The translations under genes were made by a program, and so were the position numbers. From NCBI RefSeq assembly GCF_963675165.1, contig NC_087377.1, positions 2,588,824 through 2,652,823 on the forward strand: a stretch of 64,000 nucleotides of DNA, in the 5' to 3' direction. The notes beneath the pieces were generated by a model. The model saw only the letters and a list, made by a program, of their open reading frames with translations. It searched no databases and was not told where the DNA came from. Of this stretch, positions 22,119 through 30,843 are shown in pieces. Source of the DNA: Halichondria panicea. Taxonomy: Eukaryota > Porifera > Demospongiae > Suberitida > Halichondriidae. Numbering within the stretch: position 1 is the stretch's first letter; each line of letters begins with the position of its first letter.

Positions 22119-22660
22119 AGAGCAAGCTTTGTTTATCTAACAGTTTTTGCAGAAAAAAGGGGGAGGGGCTGGTGCATTGGGAAGATCTGCCCCACTTAGC
22201 CTCGATTCCAAGCCGCTCTAAATTGAGAAAGACGGGCTGGGATCGAGGCTATGCAAAAATTTAATGTGGTTTTGCTAGCAGTTGCAATCAAACTGAACAG
22301 GCCGGCTGCATAATTATGCAGGCTTGCAGACAAGCTGCAGTATTATATAACATTTGGTTTATAAATCTAGGAAACCACATTAATTTACTCATGGACCCTT
22401 GTTTTTCATTGAGACATTGAGCTGACATATTTAATTAATAAACAGTTGTAATGCAATTAACAAGGTTGAGAAAGTAAGAGAAAAAGCTACAAAAAAAAAA
22501 AAAGAAAGTGAGTTGAGGTGGAATGTTGTCAGAGTAAAATAAAAATACACAGCAAATTGTACATAATTCTTGCATGCAATTGAACTTTCCTTCATCGCTG
22601 CAGTAAAATGTACGAAAAATATATTATGGCAGTTTTATTGTTACCTGATCTGTTGAATAA
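22119..22660. promoter_or_regulatory. upstream region of the hydrolase gene
   Basis: AT-rich, with an A-run near 22490 and a repeat-derived piece at 22198-22252 (CCTCGATTCCAAGCCGCTCT and its imperfect inverse) related to motifs before the ankyrin genes. The - strand promoter must lie here; no clear TATA or initiator was identified. Confidence 0.35.
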
Positions 22661-22764
22661 TTAGTGTGTGACGCTTTCCAAGCTACCCAGGAGGTACGCC
22701 ACAGAGCTCGTTCATATTATAGTGATTCGGCCCATATAGGACCCCCTATACACTCTCACATCCC

Positions 22765-22932
22765 AGGGAGCATGCAGGGGGTGCACGGACCCCCCGCAGC
22801 CAGATCCACACAGAAAGAGAGCAGGAGGCGCACGACCCCCCGCAGCCAGACCCACACAGAAAGAGAGCAGGGGGTGCACGACCCCCCGCATCCAGATCCA
22901 CACAGAAAGAGAGCAGGGGGCGCACGACGATT
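22765..22932. repeat. GC-rich minisatellite, about 46-base unit, 3.5 copies
   Basis: The unit has CACACAGAAAGAGAGCAGGG followed by GGTGCACGACCCCCCGCA and CCAGATC; units differ by single bases. Open frames across it on both strands are repeat artefacts. Confidence 0.9.
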
Positions 22933-23114
22933 TGAAAAGAATAATAGGCTGTTTACGTGATCATATTAAAAAGAATAGCATAATAGGAGCTAGGTAATAT
23001 CTCGAGCATAATCTACCAACCTCTACGTACTTGTAAGGTATATACGTACGTACAGCGTTTACTTCCCATATTGAACTGCTCTAATCCTATTTAAAATAAA
23101 ACGCTCTACGAACC

Positions 23115-23497
23115 TCCCTAGCCCTAGCCTAGCCTAGACTGGAAACCACTCCCTTCGCTCTGGGCTCTGGGGACTGGCAAGTTGCCGTATTGAGAGTTGT
23201 CCCGTTGGAATGCAATTAGAACAAACCACAAAAATGAGTAATGCGTGGGTGATATTATTTCATCCTCGATAACAGACCGCCAGTGATGTACTTATACTCG
23301 AGGCCGATCATATTTTTGTCAGTAATACAGTCATGTAGTTAGCGTGTGGGCGGTGGCACGTGAGTATTTGTGACGTTTACATTCTTGTGGCTGCGTGACA
23401 TTCTTCACGCACTGGGACAACTCTCAACACGGCAGCTTGCCAGTCCCTTTCTCCCGAGAGAAGGGGACTGGTTTCCAGTCTAAGCCTAGCCCTGAGG
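23115..23497. mobile_element. about 380-base element with long terminal inverted repeats
   Basis: The left arm (about 23123-23206) contains AGACTGGAAACCACTCCC and GAGAGTTGTCCCGTT. The right arm (about 23410-23496) carries the inverse, including GGGACAACTCTCAACACGG and GGTTTCCAGTCTAAGCC. Arms are about 85 bases at roughly 85-90% identity. There is no coding capacity, so it is a nonautonomous element. Confidence 0.8.
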
Positions 23498-23534
23498 CTC
23501 AGGCATATAAGATACAGTAACCCACCAGCGCAGC

Positions 23535-23560
23535 CAGAGAGAGAGAGAGAGAGAGACAGG
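23535..23560. repeat. (GA)n microsatellite
   Basis: A GA run that is two bases longer in tandem copy 2 (near 55765). It produces apparent Leu/Ser-rich frames on the - strand that are not genes. Confidence 0.9.
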
Positions 23561-23869
23561 TCCACCAGCGAGAGAGTCGAGTGTGAGCAGCGCAGTTGAG
23601 CAGCGCAGTTGAGCAGTCCAAGTGCAAGTGTAGAAATGCTCGAATAATTGCCCAACTGACTCTTTTATTATCTCCACAACAGGCGAAGGCAGGTTTTTTG
23701 TTTTGCAGCACCAATCAGATTGCAGAATGCTTACGTAATAGCTATCGGTTCGCTTCCCAACTCCTCCCCTTCTCTGAGCTCTGCGGTTAGAGGCGGCCAG
23801 GATTCGGAATTCCAAGATGATAATAATCTCTGAAAGGGGCAAGGCTACGGTGGCCCTGAGCGCTACACT

Positions 23870-24407
23870 CTAGTTGGTAGTTCATACTTGATAGTTCAAA
23901 TGCGTAGTTGGTAGTTAGCAGTTGCTACTTGATAGTTCAAATGCGTAGTTGGTAGTTCGCAGTTGCTACTAACTTGATAGTTCAAACACGTAGTTGGCAG
24001 TTGGCAGTTGGTAGTTCGCAGTTGGGAGTTGGTAGTTGCATGGTAGTTGGCAGTTGGTAGTTGGGAGTTGGTAGTTGGCTATGGTGGCCCTGAGCGCTAC
24101 TCTAGTTGGTAGTTCATACTTGATAGTTCAAACGCGTAGTTGCTACTTGATAGTTCAAATACGTAGTTGGTAGTTCGCAGTTGCTACTTGATAGTTCAGT
24201 TGGCAGTTGGCAGTTGGTAGTTGGCAGTTGGCAGTTGGTAGTTGGCAGTTGGGAGTTGGCAGTTGGCAGTTGGGAGTTGGTAGTTGGGAGTTGGTAGTTG
24301 GTAGTTGGTAGTTGGCAGTTGGTAGTTGGCAGTTGGGAGTTGGTAGTTGGGAGTTGGTAGTTGGTAGTTGGCAGTTGGGAGTTGGTAGTTGGCAGTTCGT
24401 AACCTTT
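23870..24407. repeat. heptamer satellite TTGGNAG, array 1
   Basis: Degenerate start (units mixed with TAGTTCATACTTGATAGTTC), then a dense array from about 24195 of TTGGCAG, TTGGTAG and TTGGGAG units. The phrase GGTGGCCCTGAGCGCTAC occurs at its start (23850) and again at 24083. Confidence 0.95.
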
Positions 24408-24679
24408 AAACTTTGCAACAATAATTAGCCTGCTTTTAAATTATGATAGGCACAGATATCTAGCTGGCCTAAGACAGCAATATTAGAATCTTATATGTAC
24501 ACATCTAGGTAGGGAGATCATTTCAAGTCTAATCCTCATGTACCTATATTCCCAGATCCCAGCAGGGAGGGGGGAATTATAGAAACAGGTTTTGCATGGC
24601 ACTTTTAGATTCTATTGAGGCTATTTAAAGTTATGGTTAAAAGATTAGAGGCAGTGCAAAGATATATCTATATACAACC

Positions 24680-25825
24680 ATAGATACACGAAAGAAAGGG
24701 ATAGGCAACGCCCCACGTGATGCTAGGTAAATGCAGTGTGTGGCGTCACACCCTCTGGTTGGAGGCGAGTTGCGCTCAAGAAAGTACACAATGATCCCTA
24801 TATCTGCTTATTTTTCTCGTAGGGGGCCTAAAAGAGAAATTCAAAACAATCAGGCATCATGCACACATAGACCCAGCACTACTGATAGCTACAGTTGCTA
24901 TGTTAGTGCCGAGTTTTCTTTTATTCAGCTTGATTTGTGTGAAAAAACACCGATTTGTCAGTTTATGTACCTATATCTCCAATATGAAATAATTTTATAA
25001 CATGTACGTTTCACAGAATTAAAGTGTGTTTATAACTGCATGGAACAAAGCATATTTTCCAGCTCTCAATGCAGTGAAGTAGTAGCAGCACCATGAAACG
25101 CTTGTCCGAAGTCCAGAAAGTTTGCGTACCTCTCCTGCTCTTACTGTACATGGTAATGTAGTTTGAAGTACTCTAAGACACAGTTTAGGTATTAGAAAGT
25201 GGAACACAAGTATCTTTATCTGTATTGTGTGATCGAAGAGATGGCATTTGAAGGACTTGGGAACATACCTGTTATGGTTTGTAGAGTGTACTGACACCCC
25301 CCTTTGGAGCTCACTTTCTCATCACTTTGCATATAGTAGCTCTAAAAGATTAATAGCCTATGTCTAAGTGTATCTGGTGTCTCCTCAAGAGCACAGTTTG
25401 CTATAATACTATAAGGCCACTCCAAGTGATACTCTGGTTTCTGGTCCACCGCCCGCATCAGATTTTATTCTTGGATTTCTATCTCATTATTGGATTTCTA
25501 TCCCATTATTTCTACTACGCATGCGCAAAAAAAAAAGTCCATGCGGTACAAAATAGTGTGATAATGATATTCATTTGCAAAATAATGAGTTCATAAGGTG
25601 AAATTGATAATGACATAATGAGAAAAGCCGCCCGCCTGCATGCATTAGAAAAACTTTAGGACCAGAAACCAGAGTGTCACTTGGAGTGGCCTAAACTATT
25701 AATATCTTTACTGACATTTTGAGTGCACACACCCCTTTTTGCTCATTACACGCCCCTTTTTAGCAACTCGCCTCATCCAACAGAAGTGCTGGGTGTTGCC
25801 TATCCCTTTCTTTGTATCTATGATA
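24680..25825. mobile_element. 1.15 kb nonautonomous DNA transposon with ~32-base TIRs
   Basis: Left end CATAGATACACGAAAGAAAG then GGATAGGCAACGCCC; the right end near 25787-25822 is the inverse (GGGTGTTGCCTATCCCTTTC). The interior has no transposase that I can recognise and contains a second element at 25414-25692. Confidence 0.8.
25414..25692. mobile_element. 279-base MITE nested in the larger element
   Basis: The terminal inverted repeats are about 34 bases: AGGCCACTCCAAGTGATACT... at the left and its inverse ending GTCACTTGGAGTGGCCT at the right, differing at one position in the part compared. Confidence 0.9.
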
Positions 25826-25840
25826 CAACATTTGCTAACT

Positions 25841-26090
25841 GCAAAGTTTAAAGGTCACGAACTCCCAACTGCCAACTCCCAACTGCGAACTACCAACTAC
25901 CAACTGCCAACTGCGAACTACCAACTACCAACTGCCAACTGCGAACTACCAACTACCAACTGCCAACTGCGAACTGCGAACTCCCAACTGCCAACTGCCA
26001 ACTATCAACTGGAGTAGCACTCAGGGCCACCGTAGTTGGCAGTTGGCAGTTGGTAGTTGGCAGTTGGGAGTTGGTAGTTGGCAGTTCGTA
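25841..26090. repeat. heptamer satellite fold-back, array 2
   Basis: 25858-26010 is the heptamer in inverse orientation (CCAACTGCCAACTAC). It is followed by GTAGCACTCAGGGCCACCGT, and then the forward heptamer to 26090. The inverse part is preceded by GCAAAGTTTAAAGGT, the inverse of the sequence that follows array 1 and array 2. Confidence 0.9.
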
Positions 26091-26330
26091 ACCTTTAAAC
26101 TTTGCAACAATAATTAGCCTGCTTTTAAATTATGATACTGACACCAATAGATATCTAGCTGGCCTAAGACGGCAATATTAATCTTATATGTACACATCTA
26201 GGTAGGGAGATCATTTCAAGTCTAATCCTCATGTACCTATATTCCCAGATCCAGCAGCAGGGAGGGGGGAATTATAGAAACAGGTTTTGCATGGCACTTT
26301 TAGATTCTATATATTGAGGCTATTTAAGAA
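26090..26330. repeat. direct repeat of the sequence after array 1
   Basis: About 235 bases matching 24405-24630 (AACCTTTAAACTTTGCAACA onward), with small indels. Together with the heptamer arrays it brackets the 24680-25825 element. Confidence 0.9.
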
Positions 26331-26508
26331 CACACATACCCAAGATTAAGTGTTTTAATCTGCGTGCCAAGTAGCCTCGATTCAAGGCCGATTAAAATAC
26401 GGATTGCAGGGGTGATAGTGCGCATGCACTTCAAATTACCCAGTATGGGTAATCGTACCACGAACGTAAAACCTTAGTAAATTATCCAGAAATTAGTCCG
26501 TTTACTAA

Positions 26509-27013
26509 GAATATGTTCCGTTGTGGAGACCTAAATTAATAAAGGATATCAAGTCACTAGAAAAAGTGCAACGCAGAGCCACAAAATATATCCTTAATGA
26601 TTATGTATCAGACTACGCAAGACTCTGCAAATTAAAGTTATTGCCCCTCATGAGATGGTTTGAACTGCAAGATATCATGTTTATTGTGAAATGTATGCAG
26701 CAGCAGTCGGACGATATAAGAGAACTAGTATCTTTCACTTCATCCAAAACCAGGGCAGGCTGCTCAGGCCATTCCCTTCAAATTAAATTTGCTAGAAATA
26801 ACTATTCAAGACACTTCTACTTCATTACTTCATTAGAATTGCAAAAGTATGGAATAAATTGCCGTCGAATTTAATAAATCTAGATTCATCTCTATAGGAA
26901 CAATCAAGAAAAAGACTTCGGACTTTTTAGTGTCAGATTTTCTAGAAAACTTTGACACAAATAACTTATGTTCATTTCATATGGTTTGCCCATGCTCTAA
27001 ATGTCATATATAG
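26509..27013 (+). pseudogene. 3' fragment of a non-LTR retrotransposon reverse transcriptase, frameshifted
   Basis: The frame PLWRPKLIKDIKSLEKVQRR, then ATKYILNDYVSDYARL, PLMRWFELQDIMFIVKC and SRHFYF is the typical C-terminal block of LINE polyproteins. A frameshift near 26830 moves the continuation (RIAKVWNKLPSNL) into another frame, interrupted by TAG. The end motif MVCPCSKCHI with stop at 27011-27013 is still visible. Confidence 0.8.
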
Positions 27014-27056
27014 GATCCTCTGTTAACTATACTTATCACTCTATAGATTATATAAT

Positions 27057-28590
27057 CAGAGATACAAAAGAAAGGGGATTGGAAACGACCGCCCACGCCC
27101 TATGTAAAAGGACTGACATCCGGTGAAGCCAGAGATACAAAAGAAAGGGGATTGGAAACGACCGCCCACGCCCTATGTAAAAGGACTGACATCCGGTGAA
27201 GCACTCCGTGTAATTATTGCGCTCGCAAATAATTACATGGAAAAGTTTTATATCCCTGGTTTCTAGCTCTCCTATCCACTAGAGATCACTCAGGGCCTGG
27301 GAGATACTTGAGAGAAGTAAGCTTATACCACTGACAAGCTCTAAGTCCGTTGTCTTTACTCTGTTTCCAATTTTTTTGAGTTTAGCTTGAATTACTCTAT
27401 GTCAACTTTTCTCTGTCCCTCCTGTGAAGTCAAAACAGCAAAGGACATTGCTTGACTTGGTTATTATGTATCTAAGTGCTACATAGAATGGCTTCATGCT
27501 ATAGATAAGCTGTACTGTTCATAAACGTTTGCAGTATAGTCCTTCAAACTGCTTTAGTATACTTTTAGACACGCCACGGGCCTGTCCCTCCTACGACTTC
27601 ATAGTAAAGGCTATTTCTTCTTGCATAGCATTTATTTGTCTAGTAATAGTGGCTGCATGGCTTAGTCGACTTTTTAGAGCTAAATTCTCTTTACTTTTTA
27701 GAAAAATCAACATTAAAAATGATCAATTTCACTGTTTCTATGTACAGCACATTGTAGAGCAGTCAAGACTGGTAATGAGCATGCTGACTATAAATATAAT
27801 CCTTTGTAGTTTTAGCCACGCCCTATAACGCGGAATGCTTCACACAAAAATTTCGAAAAAATTTCGTTTCCAATCCCCTTTCTTTTGTATCTCTGGTGAA
27901 GCACTCCGTGTAATTATTGCGCTCGCAAATAATTACATGGAGGACTGCGCTATCCCTGGTTTCTAGCTCTCCTATCCACTAGAGATCACTCAGGGCCTGG
28001 GAGATACTTGAGAGAAGTAAGCTTATACCACTGACAAGCTCTAAGTCCGTTGTCTTTACTCTGTTTCCAATTTTTTTGAGTTTAGCTTGAATTACTCTAT
28101 GTCAACTTTTCTCTGTCCCTCCTGTGAAGTCAAAACAGCAAAGGACATTGCTTGACTTGGTTATTATGTATCTAAGTGCTACATAGAATGGCTTTATGCT
28201 ATAAACAAGCTGTACTGTTCATAAACGTTTGCAGTATAGTCCTTCAAACTGCTTTAGTATACTTTTAGACACACCACGGGCCTGTCCCTCCTACGACTTC
28301 ATAGTAAAGGCTATTTCTTCTTGCATAGCATTTATTTGTCTAGTAATAGTGGCTGCATGGCTTAGTCGACTTTTTAGAGCTAAATTCTCTTTACTTTTTA
28401 GAAAAATCAACATTAAAAATGATCAATTTCACTGTTTCTACACATAGTAGAGCAGTCAAGACAGGTAATGAGCATGCTGACTATAAATATAATCCTTTGT
28501 AGTTTTAGCCACGCCCTATAACGCGGAATGCTTCACGCAAAAATTTCGAAAAAATTTCGTTTCCAATCCCCTTTCTTTTGTATCTCTGAT
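27057..28590. mobile_element. tandemly duplicated TIR element
   Basis: The left TIR CAGAGATACAAAAGAAAGGG occurs twice at a 73-base spacing (27057, 27130). The body (27195-27894) is then repeated directly at 27895-28590 with a 700-base spacing, each body ending in the inverse TIR (CCCCTTTCTTTTGTATCTCT). Both bodies carry a frame starting MQYSPSNCFSILLDTP with a hydrophobic stretch; I do not recognise it. Both also have a hairpin around GCGCTCGC (TGTAATTATT and its inverse). Confidence 0.85.
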
Positions 28591-29430
28591 ATAATATACA
28601 TCAGCTGCTCCAATGTTGGAGTAAGTCTGTCAGCTATTTCCTCTCACCCAATAATTTTCACTTAATTTCTTTTGTGCATAGCTGTAAAGTTCACATAATA
28701 ATAATAAAAAATAATAAATTACAAAGAGTTTTACTAACAAATTTACTATTGAATCCACCCACGCCCAAACAGTGGTTACCAGGCCCTCTAGTGAGAGGGG
28801 CTGGGACTGAGGCTAAGCTAGATCTAGCTACAGTTGGTGGCTAGCTAGCTAGCTAGACGTAATAGCAAGGTTTGTAGATCCAGTAACTGATGCAAAGGAG
28901 AAGGAGATAAGATCTAAAGCTATCTGGACTGACTGGGCATGTTCTCGACTTATTTCTCCTGCTGACCAACAGTCCCGATCCCACTACTGGATATGCCTCC
29001 AGCTGATCTGGCTTACTGGCCGGATGGGAAACTTTGTGCGCAAACTATATGGCAATGAGTATCTGGTTTGCTCTTTTGGAAAGCTATGATATTCGAAGCA
29101 CCTTTGATAAACGATTATATGGATCTGGCTTAGGTACAGGTGTACATACATCTTCGAAACAAGCTGAGCCTATTTCTCCAGACGAAAAAGCGATGCTATG
29201 GTCAAGTCAGCAATTTGGTACACATGAAACAAGTCGAAACAATAACATTCAACTTTCTAATACTTTTCAGCTTTGCTTGTGTACATATTCAATCTGCTTG
29301 TATTATTATTATAATTATGATGACATTCAGATTCAATCTGCTTAAAGCACACTTAATTAAGTGTGGATTAAGTTATGTAATCCATGGTCACCTGACTACT
29401 TTCAGATAAGCTGATTGGCTGGAGATCATT
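28591..29430. other. no gene recognised
   Basis: About 840 bases with a CTAG repeat (28848-28858) and short frames (29034-29345 and an overlapping one) that lack recognisable domains or exon structure. Confidence 0.5.
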
Positions 29431-29470
29431 AGCCTCGAATCCAGGCCGATTAAAATACGGCCTGGTACCT
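29430..29470. repeat. dispersed palindromic motif
   Basis: GCCTCGAATCCAGGCCGATT followed by AAAATACGGCCTGGT. Related copies occur near 26372 (same strand) and 30114-30153 (opposite strand). The core CAGGCCG...CGGCCTG is itself palindromic, typical of a MITE end. Confidence 0.65.
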
Positions 29471-29556
29471 ATTGCATGTGTAATTAATTATAGGCGTGGC
29501 CGTCCACGCCCATGTACTATCTGAAGCTTTTATAGCCTAGCTAGCTAGCTAGCTGT

Positions 29557-29975
29557 GGCCTTCTCTATGGTGTTGTGTTGAGAAGGCTTGCACACGAAGC
29601 CAAAAGAGGCTCTCATCTACCTCTATGATGGTTGGATGGTCGTGATGTTTTGAACTGGGTTTCTGACAGACTATGGCAAGTCTTTGACTTTGTGCTTCCA
29701 ACTGCAACCATAGGACCATTGTAGAGGTAGATGTGAGCCTCTTCTGGTTTCATAATAGTGTGCAAACCTTCTCGACAACACAATAGAGAATATAAGCCAC
29801 AGCTTCACAGGAGAGAGAGTTTAAAGTGTTTCTGACAGACTATGGCAAGTCTTTGACTTTGTGCTTCCAACTGCCACCATAGGACCATCGTAGAGAGCCT
29901 CTTCTGGCTTTAGACAAGTGTGTAAGCCTTCTTGACAACACAATAGAGGGCATAAAGCCACAGGAGACAAGTATT
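29557..29975. repeat. direct and inverted repeat block
   Basis: GTTTCTGACAGACTATGGCA and the following 140 bases occur at 29659 and 29837. The segment 29557-29636 (TGGCCTTCTCTATGGTGTTG onward) is an imperfect inverse of the end of those units, giving a fold-back. No coding potential recognised. Confidence 0.8.
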
Positions 29976-30164
29976 TGTTAAAAATAATACGGAAAGAACT
30001 AGTAAACAAACTAGTTTACGGTATAATTTTACAAAGGTTTACTAACGTGAACGAATTCCCCAGATTCTGGGGAACTCAGTTTGCGCATGTGCACATCACC
30101 CATGTAATAAAGACCAGGCCGTATTTTAATCGGCCTGGTCTCGAGACTAGGAGATCATGTGACA

Positions 30165-30750
30165 GCACTAAGTTATGGTTAAAAGCAGAGGAGGTACGAC
30201 ACGCGGTTAAGCTCACGTGGCTGCTATTTCTTGATTGAAGGCAAGAAAGACAAAGAAGTCGTTAAAAATGCATTCCAATGACGACATTCAACTGGTGGCA
30301 AGTAAGCGCCATAAAGAGACAAGTTTAGAGCATAAAACTCAGTGAATTTGTTGCTGGCTAGTAGCTAGAGTTTTACAAGTAGAGATTAGATTTGTTGTAA
30401 GAACCAAGGCTCAGATGTTTGCAGTGATCCTATCCTGAATGCAGGCACAGAATACTTATTGAATACTCTAAAACAGAATTACACTAAAAACAATAATATC
30501 TCAAAATCTAAGTGGTGGTTGAAACTGGTTGAAAAGCTATTTCACATCAGTATAAGCCCAGCAATCAACAATCCTGATCTTAGAAACGTCAAGTGTATTT
30601 TTTGAAAGATACACGCCAAACCAAATCCACTATCAAAGTACACAGTCTTGAATGATATTATTCATGCACAAGTTAATGAGATTCATAATCCTTTTAGCTG
30701 GTCATGTGACCGTGTCGTACGTACCTCCTCTGGGTTAAAAGATTAACATT
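30165..30750. mobile_element. about 580-base element with imperfect TIRs
   Basis: The left end has GGTTAAAAGCAGAGGAGGTA then CGACACG; the right end (30711-30744) has the inverse CGTGTCGTACGTACCTCCTC then TGGGTTAAAAG. The interior has no open frame I recognise. Tandem copy 2 has four extra bases at the right end. Confidence 0.6.
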
Positions 30751-30751
30751 T

Positions 30752-30795
30752 GCCAACTGCCAACTACCAACTGGAGTAGCACTCAGGGCCACCGT
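30752..30795. repeat. heptamer remnant just upstream of ankyrin gene 1
   Basis: Three inverse heptamers (TGCCAACTGCCAACTACC) and the associated phrase GAGTAGCACTCAGGGCCACC lie about 50 bases before the ATG of gene 1, so a repeat end forms its proximal upstream region. Confidence 0.8.
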
Positions 30796-30843
30796 ACGAG
30801 GCTGATCTGCAGCTCAGCTAGCGCTATCGGGAGTACATGCACC

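Noticed and set aside
22664-22960. 98-residue Arg/His-rich frame
   Set aside because: Most of it is the GC-rich 46-base minisatellite.
23377-23842. Leu/Ser-rich frames on the - strand
   Set aside because: They run through a GA microsatellite and a TIR element arm, and their extent changes between the two copies when the GA run changes by two bases.
24195-24407. Telomere-like repeat
   Set aside because: The TTGGNAG heptamer is degenerate, interstitial and in both orientations; it does not match the animal TTAGGG repeat.
24155-24421. QLPTANCQLPT-type repeat protein
   Set aside because: It is the heptamer satellite read on the - strand; a 7-base unit is open in rotating frames by chance.
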